Assembly: GCA_004352715.1 (NCBI GenBank)
Contig: SCFE01000108.1
Location: 1,383,892-1,447,891 of the forward strand
DNA: 64,000 nt
Direction: 5' to 3'
From: Hofstenia miamia
Taxonomy: Eukaryota > Xenacoelomorpha > Acoela
Of this stretch, positions 48,685-61,700 are shown one piece after another (the stretch's first letter is position 1; every line of letters starts with the position of its first letter). A program made the translations under genes and the position numbers. The notes beneath the pieces were generated by a model. The model searched no databases. It was not told where the DNA came from and worked only from the letters and a program-made list of their open reading frames with translations.

Positions 48685-49623
48685 ATTTTGAGCAGGGTGG
48701 GAAGCGGGTCACCTTTTTAGCCAGTAACCCGACCCGATCTGTCTAACACTCACCCGGGACCCGACCCGATCAAAGAAAATTACAAGCACAAAATATTGTA
48801 ACATAAAAGTATCAATAAAATCACTTTATTCGCAAATCATCAGCTGGTCCACTCTGAACAAGTTTAGGAAATAAGTGTTTTACGTGCTGAACTGAAAACA
48901 TTTATTGGTTTAAATATATTCGATCCCGACTTTCAAAAGCCCAGAAGATATTTTATATGATGAAAAACGTTCTTGCACATTACCCATTTATCTTAAGAAA
49001 AATCTTTAAGTATCCTATATTCTTTTGATTTTCATATACAGTTACTTGGTTGGTATCCTTCTAAATCCGATTACTACAAGAGGCTAAAGGACCTGACATT
49101 CTGCAATATTTCTTCAATTAGTTTATTATGACCGCATTCCATTACATAAATGTTACATTAAAAATGTTATAGTGATATCTGGAGTTTTCTTTGAGTATTA
49201 CATATTTTCTGAGAAGCAATGTGAACATTTTGCTTAGTGTGAAAAAGTTACCCCTGCAATCGTCAATAAATTTATATTCTAACTGAGTTACCAAAATGGC
49301 CAATAATATTCACAAAAATACAAAGATAAACTTTTGAAAGACGAGAGCCGGATAGAAGGAAAATTTTTATTATCCATGGCAAGTATTTGAAAATATATCG
49401 AAAGAACCTAATATTCTGCAAAACATGCTACCATTTTTTTGTAATTAATGTCATTATGATATTATGGCTTACAATATGCAATTGCTACTACAATACAAAA
49501 GCACAAAAATATTTTTAGGTTTAAGAATTTCAAATGTTTGACTTTTTAAATTGTTCCTTTAATATTTTAGTGTTCTTACACACAAACAAATATAAATGAC
49601 CCGTTTCCCACCTTGGTTTTGAG
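48685..49623. mobile_element. hAT-like non-autonomous element (48693-49615), long copy
   Basis: The 923-bp element begins CAGGGTGGGAAGCGGGTCA and ends in the complement of CAAGGTGGGAAACGGGTCA (17/19). It is flanked by ATTTTGAG (48685-48692) and GTTTTGAG (49616-49623), a 7/8 match of the 8-bp duplication made by hAT transposases. Behind the left end lie repeated ACCCGACCCGATC words. No transposase-like frame exists inside, so it is non-autonomous or fully decayed. It shares end sequence and a 22-nt identical internal block (48799-48820) with the shorter, oppositely oriented copy at 52.7 kb. Confidence 0.85.
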
Positions 49624-49624
49624 G

Positions 49625-52600
49625 TTTAATTAGGGATTCTTTCGAATCTCTACAATAATATACTCTACACAAAATATGTTTCAATTAAAATCCATGTTAA
49701 TCATATTTCTATTGTAGATTATATAATAAACTTTTGCTAACAAAATGCTAAAGTCATTCCGAAGAAATGTTATTGAATTAATTTCGAAATAGCTTAATAA
49801 TAATTGAGTAATACAGATGCTATCATACCGTCAAATAAATTTAGAAAGGTGCCATAGTTGGGAGAGAAGTGTAATATATCACATTTGAAATGTCATCTAC
49901 ATGGAATCAACAAGTAACATTGCTAGGTTTTCTAACTGCTCAGTCTTATCTCCATGTAAACTTCGTGATAGTTTAAAAATTACACATTCTTCATAATTCC
50001 ATAAAATATGCTAAACTTTTGGACTCTCGTCAAATAACTTAATTGCTACTTTTTCGTTTCATTGAAGGCGTGGCTTTTAATAATAGGTAAACTAATGTTT
50101 TTAAACCTGTTTTTCAATATTCAATTCCGATGTGAATGCTTATGCTATAGATATGCAAACATGTCATTGTACATGTACAGTTAATATTTTGGTTGCACAA
50201 TTTAGAATAACTTATAGCGGTTTGTAACACAAATTGAAATTAAGAGTTTATTAGACATTCTTAAAGTAAAATCTCGGAATTTATATAAAATATATGATGA
50301 TCAGATCAGTGTCCCCACGGACTAGGGTATCAGCTGCTACCTGCGGTTATAGATAAGCCTTGTTTTGTCTTTTAGCAGTACAAGGCAATCCCATGAGCAT
50401 CGTACTAATATGTTGCACTATAAATGATGTAATCTAAAGAAGGAAGTTTTTTAAAATGTACACATTTACACTGCGCCATGTAGTATTATAATAGTGTGCC
50501 AGGTGTATAACTGATATGCACTAAGACTAAATTGTAGAAGGTATTCAATTGGCAGGAAAATCTTACAAAGCTATATTAATTTTAACAATGAAAAAGATTT
50601 TTAAAGAAATACTTAAGTATTTCAATGAAATTCTTGCTTGTAAATTAAACTATAATTTTTTAAACACGGAACATCCAATCCAAGTGTGTCGATTTTATCG
50701 TAAACATTTAAGCAGTGAATAAAATTTACATAAATTTAGTTAATTCATAAAAACAGCTCATTAATTAGTTAACGGCTTCTTTGATTTCTTTTATAAACTT
50801 GGAACAATGGATATAAAAGCAAGGAAATCGAATTCACAATTCGATTCTCAGGATTTGGCAAAGAATGCTATATAATAGAAAAAGAAAGTTTCCAAAAATT
50901 TGGGAGCAAAATTGGAATGTTCTTATTTTAGTTAATAAAGGCGATGAAAATAAATCACTTTTAGAAATTCAAAGCTTAAATAATCCATGATAGATAAAAT
51001 TAAGAATTCCCTCAGCCTTATTAACATGCCGGAAGTGACATTCTGAACAACAGATCGTCACGTAAATGCCTAACGCGAAATTGCTTCTTTTAATGAAAAT
51101 ACAGGTATTCATAAGGAATTGCAATGCTCAATCGGCTTTACTGAACCCAAATTCAGTGGAACCTATATTTCTATGTCTTATACAAGTTCATTCAAAGTTA
51201 GTGAAAATTAATTACAATCTTACTAAACACTATTCTTGAGTCACAACGTGATGTTAAGTCTAGTCAGTTTGGCAGTTTGTTTCTCAAATACCCGATAATA
51301 CACTTTCGCGTCAATAAATTGATATTTGTGCTGAGCTTATATACACCATCAAGTATTTGTCTTTGATACCACGTACAATCCTGAAATACAAAGCATTCTT
51401 AAAGTTCATTATAGTGAAAATCCAAATTCAATGCAAACAATTTTGTTTAGCGAATAGTTATTTGAAACGTCAAAAATATTTCACTGAGCTATAACACAAC
51501 GTGTAGTTGGACGTGAGCGTATATGTGTGAACATAAACTTTTAATGGTCGGATGCTGCTTGAACAGATCTAGTATATTTATATCTATTTTATATTAAAAT
51601 TTTTAGCTCTTAAAATAAAAATAAAAATTAATATTCTTTACATAAACAACGCATTCTTTAAGGTTGAAAAAATAAACGGGATCTAAATAAATTATATATT
51701 TTGTATATAATTCTTCAAATTCTCAAGTGATTTAAGACTACATTTCCCTTCTGCCCTGAAAAAAAATATATTTTAAAGATTGTCTTCAACATTTTATTAG
51801 TAAGTAAAAATGACATCTGAACTATTACAAACTATGCTTAAGATTTTCATTTTTTCCACTTTTCTGAGGTTAGCTCCAGTGATTCAGGATATTTTAATGG
51901 ATTTACTTGTGCTCCTCCAACTGATTAATCGACATCTATTATTATCTAAGGAGCTAAAAACAGAAAATCAATTTAGCAACCTTTTACAATTCAGCGATAC
52001 TTATTAGTTCTCATAGTAATTCAGTTGGAATACCATCAGTAGAAACTATCAACGAAACAGATTGTTCCAAAATGGAACACGTTATTGAATGTTGGGAACT
52101 CGCATTTTTTGAAAAACAAACCAAATTTGTATGGAATTAAGAAGCAGGCTTAACAGTTTTCTAATTCTGGTTTGTGATTAAAGATTTATTGAATTATAGT
52201 TGATTAAGCAATTAATCGATTCAGTTCTACTTTGTATATGAAACCAGTAGTAAATTAGTATTAAATATTAAATGAAAAACAATTCCTGTGTGACAAAGTA
52301 CTTGACAATTGCTGTGAAAATATATTATAAGAAAGTCTGTGCATATTTTTGTTCAAATATACTCGTTTCGCATACATACAATATTAAAAAAATGATTAAA
52401 TTAGCAACTCTCCTATGTTTTGTTAAATGTCTACTCCTATTGTCAGACCATTACAAGCCGAAGGCTAAACATCAAATTTATCATTTTGAATTATAAATAA
52501 TTTTAATGGAAAATACTGATTTTTAATTAATAATTGATTATAAAATTCGTAATAAATTTCTTATGAGCACTGTTGGTTGATGATAAAGAAAAGGTACTGT

Positions 52601-52650
52601 ACAAACCATGTTTAATACATTCATTGATTTCGGCATTGCTTAGCTGTGCA
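49625..52650. other. Non-coding AT-rich stretch between the two related MITEs
   Basis: No gene recognised. The patch at 50308-50365 is GC-richer without a signature. The frames at 51810-52007 and 52272-52496 have no motif. Confidence 0.5.
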
Positions 52651-52934
52651 TGTAGGACCAGCGTGGAATACAGGTCAACTTGGCCCAACGATTTTGAATC
52701 TTTGAAACTCTTAATGATTTTAAGTAGGCCTATTTGGGAATTCTTTTATTAATTTGTTATTGTTTTTATTGATACTTTTATGTTAAAACATGATGTGCTC
52801 ATTATACTAAAAACTTTCTTAGATAAAATCGGGTGGTGAGTAATTGTTAGAGAGGCAAGGTCGGGTTGCGTGTCATTGTTAGATGGGTCGGGTGAAGGGT
52901 CAAAAAGTGACCCGCTTCCCACCCTGTGTAAAAC
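52651..52934. mobile_element. hAT-like MITE (52659-52926), short inverted copy
   Basis: A 268-bp member of the family at 48.7 kb in the opposite orientation. Its right end is the exact complement of CAGGGTGGGAAGCGGGTCA (19/19 with the other copy's left end); its left end, CAGCGTGGAATACAGGTCA, matches the other copy's right end at 14/19. The flanks TGTAGGAC (52651-52658) and TGTAAAAC (52927-52934) agree at 6/8, both differences being G to A. The 22-nt block shared with the long copy lies at 52764-52785. It looks like an internally deleted, older insertion. Confidence 0.8.
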
Positions 52935-53943
52935 TAGAGGGGAAGTAGTGTAGAATATTTAAAGTATTCAAGAATATTAAGAAAACGTATATCAAATTGA
53001 CAACATTGGTAAGTAAATCTAAACGTGTTGATCAAATTCAACTGATCTAGGAAACGGAAAACATTTGATCTGAATTTTTTCTTATTAAAAAACATCTTAT
53101 TAAAAAATCATGTAATTATATAATATATTAATCTGTTTGAGTAATATTGAAATTTTGAAAGATTACTTTTATTCTTTGTAAGAACCAGGAAAATTTTGTT
53201 CAACCTGGGGTGTTCTTATTGTTCCTATTTTTCAACAAACTTCAGCCTCAACATTCTTGCAAAAAATTTCCAATTTTTCATAGAAAAAGGAGATACTTTT
53301 ACATACATGTATCGATCTAATGTTTTTATTTACACTGGTACTAAGATGCTTATCTATATTATTTATGAAAAATAGTAAAGAAAAAACATGAAAAAAACAT
53401 GTTCAGTATCAGGAATTCGCTTAATTTCTTCTAGCTCAACTCGTCTTCAGCATAATTGTTCTTTTAAATTATTCACATAAAAAAGTGCAAAGAACATAAT
53501 CACTCTAAACTTTTTGGTCAAACCAGATTCCCTGACATTTCTAGAAATCTTAATTGTCGAAATTGTTGTGAGTAGCCCATTCAATGAATATATTGAAGTA
53601 TGCTTAAAAATTAATCCAATGGCAAAAAGTTTTCTCATATACGAAAACTGTATCATTGATAGTTTAACGTTATAATGTAGGTGATCATATTACCATAAAA
53701 GTCTTTTGGAAGTCCTTGTAAATGTTGAGATGAAATTAAATTCGAAAGATTGCTTACATCTTGCAAAATCTTAATAATCAGTTTAATAGAATCACATGAA
53801 TAAATGGAAAATATATCTCAGAAAACTATGAAATCAAACTTTCTTAGCGCAATATTTTTTTAGTAAACTCCTTTATCTTCAGAAATACTGTAAAAAGTAA
53901 CAAAACCAAGAGATTGAATTATGATATTTAAACCTATTTATTT

Positions 53944-53945
<2 letters not shown>
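52935..53945. other. Non-coding AT-rich stretch
   Basis: Nothing recognised. Confidence 0.5.
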
Positions 53946-53946
<1 letters not shown>

Positions 53947-53977
<31 letters not shown>

Positions 53978-54184
53978 NNNNNNNNNNNNNNNNNNNNNNN
54001 NNNNNNNNNNNNNNNNNNNNNNNNNNNNNNNNNNNNNNNNNNNNNNNNNNNNNNNNNNNNNNNNNNNNNNNNNNNNNNNNNNNNNNNNNNNNNNNNNNNN
54101 NNNNNNNNNNNNNNNNNNNNNNNNNNNNNNNNNNNNNNNNNNNNNNNNNNNNNNNNNNNNNNNNNNNNNNNNATATATATATAT
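53947..54184. repeat. (TA)n microsatellite with 195-N gap (53978-54172)
   Basis: TA arrays on both sides of the gap. The four frames listed through it are artefacts. Confidence 0.95.
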
Positions 54185-54627
54185 GTACATATAAATTTAT
54201 AATGCAACAAATATAATGCATAATTTTAATGTCTGTTGCTTAACAAAGCGACAACACCTGGCAGAGTTCAGCAAACGTCGCGTGATGACTACTTAGAGAG
54301 TTAGTGATAAATATCTTACATATCAAATGGGAAAATTCAAAAATCACAATTTTCCAATGAGCAAATATACAAAAACCGATAAAATGATAGTCTTTCAACA
54401 TTGTTTTTTAAATATCTAAGCAAAATCTATTGTCTTCAACATGCATATGCAAAGAACAGCAACTAATCTTAAAGGATATTTATTAAAATTGTATTAAATT
54501 TAAGTGTATGTAAATGAATTACCAGTTTCAGAACACTTAAGAAACTCAGTTTTAGTGTACCTTCTAGATTAATTAAATACATATACAAGTATATACATAC
54601 ATATATGAATAAATAAATAAGTACTAG

Positions 54628-54695
54628 GGTCCGGCGGTATGAAAATTTTGGGAGTCGGTTCGATTCTGTTCGAATAGGTATCGGTATGACGATGA
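54628..54695 (+). mobile_element. Possible DNA-transposon end fragment
   Basis: CTAGGGTCCGGCGGTATG, then GGGAGTCGGTTCGATTC and GGTATCGGTATGACG, are repetitive GC-richer words like hAT subterminal repeats. Only one end was found; a (TA)n array (54717-54762) follows. Confidence 0.35.
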
Positions 54696-54731
54696 AAAAT
54701 CATTTTTATATTTGGCATATATATATATGCA

Positions 54732-54765
<34 letters not shown>

Positions 54766-54819
54766 CAGTAAGATTAAAATATGAAGAACATGTTAAAAGA
54801 AAAATAAATGCATTGGAAT

Positions 54820-55175
54820 TACCGTAAATCCTCGTGTATAACCTGCACCTGTAAACTTAAAATTTTGATTGAGTTCATGGTGCGGCTAGTGCAAGCAGTC
54901 TAAAAATTATATTTGTGAATTTCTCACTACGTTCAGGGTTAGGTAGCTTTTAAAATGAAAAATGCTGACGTTCATTTATTCAACAATAAAAAAATATCTA
55001 GCACAGTTGACTAAATTAAATTAAGTTTTTAAGTGAATGGGAAAACGTTTGTGGGCAAGACAAAATTAGTTTGGCATGACAGATGCGTTTTATACAAGCC
55101 GCATACCTTAAATTCAAAAAACAACCTTCAAAGATTGGAGTGCGACTTATACATGGTGGAGGCTTTATTTACCTA
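54820..55175. mobile_element. MITE of uncertain superfamily flanked by TA
   Basis: The left end CCGTAAATCCTCGTGTATAA (54822 on) and the reverse complement of the right end (GGTAAATAAAGCC..., then ATGTATAAGTCGCAC) share GTAAAT, CTC and TGTATAA..GCAC in order. A second inverted pair (GTGCGGCT near 54880; AGCCGCAT near 55099) lies inside. TA on each side (54820-54821, 55174-55175) could be the target duplication of a mariner/pogo-like transposase. Length 352 bp, no coding sequence. Confidence 0.55.
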
Positions 55176-55440
55176 ACAATCCCATGTTTATATATTCTAT
55201 ATTTACCCAAAGTTTGAAATTATTCGGGCCTAAATTTTTTTGAAGTACTTATTTCAGAACTACAAAATTAAAATTAATGAAAAAATAAAAAATGATTTTC
55301 TGCAGTTGCAGCAGTAGCATACCATGGTTATATAATTATATGATATTTTCGGAGTTCCTATGAAAAAGGAAATTGTTTTGTAAATTTTTTACTTTATTGG
55401 CTCATGATAGACAAAGTATGAAGACGGTCGGTTTTGTTTA
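55176..55440. other. Short non-coding stretch upstream of the decayed LINE
   Basis: Nothing recognised; it may contain the LINE 5' UTR. Confidence 0.4.
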
Positions 55441-56250
55441 CTAATGATTAAAGACATTCTTCTTTCAAATGAGTCCAGTTTCGTGTGTTCGACATGCAAC
55501 ACATCTAATGATGTTAAGAAATTTATGTGTGCAAACTGGGGTGTATCATATCACCTTTAAAAGAAATGTGGTCTTTCCGAGAACTGTATTTACTCAATTC
55601 TCCACTACCATCGACACTTTCTAATCTTCTGTTTCAAATGAGTTGATAATGAAAAGAAATCTCTTTTTGCATATGCTGCCAAGCATTCTTTTTCTTCTGA
55701 CTTAGCTAAGTTGGAATCAATGCTGATACTCAAGTTATGGTCTCAACTCTAAAATTGATGCAATCAAACTATTTCTAGACAAACCTAAGCCTGATCGAAA
55801 CATGTCTTATTCCTCTAATAATGTTTATAAACAAAAAATATTAATCTCTGGTGTTCCCGAACATCCAGGTGGTTCTTACAGTCTTGCTAAATCTCTGGAT
55901 TATGATTCAACATTGGTTTCCTCAGTTCTACTATTTTTAAGTTTTAAATCCTTACCTTTCAAGAACATGTTTAGAATAGTTAACCCCCCCCTAATTTTAG
56001 TAGACCAATTATACTTGACGTCACCTCTGAATGGCTAAGGAGATGCATCATGTCCCGTTGCTACTTTCTTAAAAATTTTAATACATTCAAGTATTTATTA
56101 AACCGGAATTAAATCCTGCCGACCGTGCTGTGGAGAAACAACTCTTGAAACTTCGTTATGATTTGATTAATAATTGCTGTGACAAATCTCGTTTAAAAAT
56201 CCGGAATCTTACTTTATAATCATGGCTCTTTATATGAACATACTAAATCT
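55441..56250 (+). pseudogene. Decayed ORF1 of a CR1/L2-like LINE
   Basis: The translated pieces, in changing frames, start with SSFVCSTCNTSNDVKKFMC then WGVSYHL and CGLSEN (about 55469-55580), a PHD-like CX2C...C...H..C...GLS pattern seen at the start of ORF1 in some CR1/L2-like LINEs. Then comes KQKILISGVPE (about 55830), like the first strand of an RRM-like fold, and IKPELNPADRAVEKQLLKLR (about 56094-56155), the basic C-terminal segment usually found as the end of this ORF1 type. At least three frame breaks and several stops. ORF2 remnants follow directly. Confidence 0.55.
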
Positions 56251-56264
56251 GTTGATTTTTCTAA

Positions 56265-58000
56265 ATGATTCCCTTTCCTAAAGCCTGCTCTCTTAATTTT
56301 CTTTGCACTAATTTTCAGAGCTTGTTAAGTGTCAAACGCCGTTTAGATCTATTTTCTTATATCACTCGCTTCAACAGTAATATCATTTTACTAACAGAGA
56401 CTTGGTTTGATGATAGCGTACAAAGTTCATTTTTACCTTCCCCTGTATTTTACTCAGCAACTAGATGTGACGGATCTTCCTCTCTCGATCATGGTGGTTG
56501 CATTATTTTTGTCAGTTCTGAACTCTCTTCTTACCAGATTCCTTTGGACTCAAACATTGATTTCATTTGTGGTACTATCATTGACCTTAAACTACATGCA
56601 GTTTTATTACTTTGTCTTTATATTCCGCCTTATAGTAGCAGTTTTCGACCTTCTTCTGAAGACATAATTCAGGCTCTTGATTTTGCTTACAACTTTGGAT
56701 GCTCTTTCTGCCTTAGTCATTCAATCTCTCCTGATAATTTGATAAAGCATGTTTTTTGGAGATTTTAACCTTCCTGCTGTTGATTGGGCTTCTCATAGTT
56801 CTCCTCATCAATTTGATGACTCCATCAATTTCTAGATAATCAGTTCGAACAGTTGATTGATTTTCCTACTAACTCTAATGACAATATGCTAGATCTAGTC
56901 TTTTCTAATTTCGAACTTATTGTTTGTGATGTAGCTTCCCCTTCAATTTCTTTCTCCGAACATGCTATTTTATGCTTCTCCCAAGAGTTTGATTTTCTCC
57001 AATTTGATGCTAATCTCGTCCCCAATTTTAAAGGTAACCATAGAAACTTTTCCTATTCTTCAGTTCAGGAAACAGATTTTACCCTCGCCCTTGGAAAATC
57101 ACTTTTTGCATTTTACTTTTCACAAGATTACGTAAAGTAATGGTACAATGAATTATTTTCCTTGATTACACAATTTACTCCCCACAAACGGAAGAAAACA
57201 TGTATTCTGCCGTTATATCTTTCTTCACATACTGTTCACCTATATAATATTAGTTCCTCAAAACGACGTAAATTCCAATGCTGTTCTTTTTTATTCAACT
57301 ATTTTTCTCTTTTAAATAAAGTAAAAGACTTGTTCCATTCCATAGAACTTGATAAAGTTACTTTTTTGACAACGTTGCTGATACCTCGTCACTAAGCTCA
57401 TGCATTCAACTTATCAGATTATTTGACAAACCAGTCATTCCTAAGCCTATGTATTTGAAGGATGTTGTCGCCTCCAGTGATGTTCACATTGCTAACTTGT
57501 TCAACAAATATTTTGTATCCGCTTTCACGCCCGTTGTTTTGCATTTTCCAGACTTAAAATTACTGTGACATGAAGTATGCCTATGTGATGATTTTGTTAT
57601 TACATTAGATGACATCATTGGTCAATTGAAATACCTAAAAAGTGTTGGATGTGGACCTGACGACCTACCATCAAGCTTTTTATGTCGTTTTGCTGTTCCT
57701 TTGTCTCCTCACATCATGAATTTGTTCAATTATATTCTCAATACCGGTTGCTTCCCCTAGTAGGGGAAGATTTCATATATCTATCCCTGTTAAAAAGTGG
57801 TAAAAATAACTTGGTCACAAACTATTGACCAATTAGTCAACTTCCAATACTTGCTTTGATTCTGGAAAAGCTTATGTTAAATTATGTGCTTCCAATGGTC
57901 AAAAAAACCCTTTCTAACAAACAATTTGGTTTAATAAAAAGACGTTCTACTGTGACTCAATTGCTAACTTACTCATCAATGGCCATTTAACATCAGAACA
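56265..58000 (+). pseudogene. Decayed ORF2 of the same CR1/L2-like LINE (endonuclease and start of RT)
   Basis: The APE endonuclease pieces are NFLCTNFQSLLSVKRR, LLTETWFDD (E), LYIPPYSS (Y), then in another frame FFGDFNLPAVDW (D, N; about 56755-56790), then MLDLVFSN and FSEHAIL, where the usual SDH has become SEH (about 56887-56975). RT pieces follow after more breaks: LKYLKSVGCGPDDLPSSFL (about 57627-57690), FNYILNTGCFP, NY*PISQLPI (about 57823) and NKQFGLIKRRS (about 57917-57950). The similarity ends near 58000, before the catalytic palm, so the copy is 3' truncated as well as frameshifted. The separate frames at 56265, 56853 and 57162 are all parts of it. Confidence 0.8.
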
Positions 58001-58213
58001 AAGTATACAAAAATTGCAGAAGCCATTGAAATTAACAACATCGGTAACACAAAGTTATTAAATAAACAAATTAATCCAAAGAAAGTATTTATATTTATTT
58101 TAGATTTCATTCTATAATTTTAGTGTAGTTTGCATATTGTGAAGATATTTTTGCCGCAAATTATTTGCTGATGTTGATTGTATTAGTATAATCGAAACGT
58201 TCAATCTGTTTCC

Positions 58214-58260
<47 letters not shown>

Positions 58261-58500
58261 AGCATCTATGTTTTTCGCTATTTCCTTTGAACACCGTTTA
58301 ATCCTGTTTTTCCTTTTTATATATGTCATTATGCGTCCCAAACTGACTGCAGAATAAAATGCAAAAAAAACTTGGAGAAAAATAATAACTAATAAACATT
58401 TTCACCAACCTTAATGAAAAAACTAATTTCAATAGCTTAGCATTAGAAATATTGAACTCCAACTACCACCAAAATTTTCAAGGGCTATATAGGGTACATA
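58001..58500. other. Non-coding stretch with (TA)n at 58220-58257
   Basis: No LINE similarity remains after ~58000. Confidence 0.6.
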
Positions 58501-58709
58501 TATATATANNNNNNNNNNNNNNNNNNNNNNNNNNNNNNNNNNNNNNNNNNNNNNNNNNNNNNNNNNNNNNNNNNNNNNNNNNNNNNNNNNNNNNNNNNNN
58601 NNNNNNNNNNNNNNNNNNNNNNNNNNNNNNNNNNNNNNNNNNNNNNNNNNNNNNNNNNNNNNNNNNNNNNNNNNNNNNNNNNNNNNNNNNNNNNATATAT
58701 ATATATATA
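58499..58709. repeat. (TA)n microsatellite with 186-N gap (58509-58694)
   Basis: Short TA arrays on both sides of the N run. The frames through it are artefacts. Confidence 0.95.
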
Positions 58710-61700
58710 AGAGTTTCACAAAGAATAAGAAATAAAAAATTTAACTTAAGCAGATTAATGCACTTGATTAAATGTTATCATAGAAACTTCAGTTTCATTG
58801 TGAAAGCAAAACTTGTCATAATACTCATGCACGTTGATCGGCTATTTGAATTACAATAATAAAATTATAAAATTTCCTCTTGCTTAAAAGAATTATATTG
58901 CCAATGTTCTCATAAAATACGAATCAAACACGTCAGCAATCTCCCATACACGCATTTCTTGATCTAGTTCAAATATCGAGATATCAGAGGATTCTATTTG
59001 TTGAAAACCTAAATTTGGTCAAAATATAACAACAATTTAGTACTCAAACTTAGAGCCCCCCACACCCTCTTGTTTATTACATAGGAGCACAACTGTGCGA
59101 GAGATGGATTACTCGAGACAGATTCTACTTCCGAATAGCTCTATATATGAATCTTACACTTACATGTGTAAAACCGTTTTGACTTTTGATGTTTTCCTGT
59201 TTTTAATTGTTTACTGCATAAAGTTATTAAAAGTGAATGAACAAAGGCAAAACTGTATGATTAGTGCGAGACCTCATAACAAACCTCAATTACTATAAAC
59301 GATTACCAATTGCCATTTTAAAAAAAATTCAGAAAATTAAGTAATTCATTTAATGTAGTCAATAACTGTTGCACGAAATCAAATTTGTTTGAGACAATAA
59401 TAGAAAAGGAAAAGTGTAGAAAGAATTTTGCGGACGCAGCAATAAAAACAAAATAATTGTTCTTTATATTTAGCTATCATAACCAATAACAAAAGCCGCC
59501 ATATTATTTTATCTTTTCTCAGAACCAAGGTCATGACTGAAGACAAACGAAAGTGTTCTTTCTATTAAAGTATATACTATATACTTCTAATTAATGTATA
59601 ATAATTAGAAGCATTCAATTTACGAAAATTTCAATGAATTACAATTAAGTGAAGATTTAGTACTTCCTATACATTCATTCGATTGAATCATTCACCAGGT
59701 CTTATATTTCTAATGTATATATTTATGATACTAGACGCGAATTTTCATGGTTGCATGCTTCAAAATCTGATTTGTTTACGCTTTTGTGATTTTACAAGCA
59801 GTACCAAGTGCTACGATAAAAAGCATCCATAACTTTTCATTTTGCAACTAATATAGTTGTTATTTTTGAATAAAAATTAATTTGTTTTATCAGGAGCCTA
59901 TTCTCTCATTTGAGCGCTAGCGACTTATATTAATAATAATACTTCTACATGAAATTTCTTTGTTAACTTTAAAAAGACGAAATTTATACAGAATAAACAT
60001 TTATGTTCAACGCTGCATTTATTTTAAATTCTTACACATTGTAGGCACCGAAAATAAACTTCTTCGTAAATTGGTTGGAAATGACAAACTAGTTAATAAA
60101 AATCTTCCAATGTCTATAATATGTAAACATGCGTACCTTTGAAGGTTAACACTAATCAAAAAATAACTTCCACCTATTTCATGTCAATTTTTTACAAATG
60201 AGAAATCTTGTTTATTATAAAATAATACTGAACCATACAGAACAGATTGAAGACCGCCTATGTAACTATTTCTTGGCAATTTAAAACTATGTAGGAAAAC
60301 CATTAAAACAAATGTTAATGCTGTTGGCTGTTTTGACTGCCGTTCTTGATATTCAAAAAATAATATGACATATATGTTCTAGACTAGTGCTCACTTACAA
60401 TTTTAAGACAATCTAGCCAAAGGACATAATAGCATTTATGTATCTGCTTGCTTGCGACCAAGAGTTTGATACATTGATTTTTTACAAATAATTTACATTA
60501 TCGTTAAAATTTTTGTCAAGTTTCTTGTTGCAAATTACCTATTCAAAAATCCAAAAAAAATATTTGAATGTTTGCCGCAGTTGTGAAAACATGCTTAAGG
60601 ATAGTATTTTTTAACATGAATGTGGGGCCTTTAAAAAATTTTGAACAATTAAAATCTTAAGCAGATTTGTTTTAATGTAAGGAATTTGGTGTCCTAAAAA
60701 TACAAATTCACAAACTTTAGTACTCGCAGAAGGGAAAAATCTCAGACGTTGAGCAATGAAGTTGAGGTTATGAATAAATCCTATAAATGCAAATTGATTT
60801 TCATAATTTACAGAATTTTTTGAAAAACTTTAGCAACAAAGATGTATATTGAAATCAGCTCAAAAATTACCAATGCCTTAAAAAATAAGCGAATTATAGT
60901 TTATTCAAAATTCATTATTTATATTTTATAAATGATAACTACAAAGTGCTTAAATTCGCTAAAAAAAGTTTTACAAAATTCTCAAGTTCAAGGATATTTC
61001 GAACGTTTCAAGCTTTTAAGATGCTTACAGGGCGCTTTCTTTTCATGTTGAGTAGTACAATTAAATACAGATTTTTAATAATTGTCGCCAAATAATCACT
61101 TTATATATGTTGAGAAATACAAATTCGATGTCAATTTAAAAGATAAAGTAACTTCCATATATTAAATATATAATTTAATTAACTCAGCACAGAAAGCAAT
61201 TGAGTCTTAAATACATGTATGTTGTAATTTTGTAAATATCATATGTCTAGTAAAAAGCAGATTCCTGGCAATGTAACTGGTAACAAACATTTTCAAGAAA
61301 TGCTCACATTTAATGTGCATCATAGCACATCACCAAACACAGCCATAATATGTAAAACCTAATATGCGATTTAGAGTCACCAATAGAAACACATTCAATT
61401 AATTGAAATCAGTATATATTTTCCTATTTTACTAATATTTTTATTACAGTGTCCTTATTTTGACATGGAATTAATTGCATTTTAATCAAATATTTAATGG
61501 AATAGTAGAAAAACGTTGGAAAATATTATATTATTCGATTTAAAGAATTGCTAACATTTTCTGATTTCCTTACTCATTTCTTAAAAGTATACTTAAAGGA
61601 AATTGATAAATCGCTAATATTAACCAAATATCATTGAAAATTTACTTCCTTATTAATAAAATATTTATTTACTAAGACTGTTCTTCTAGAAGAGGATGAG

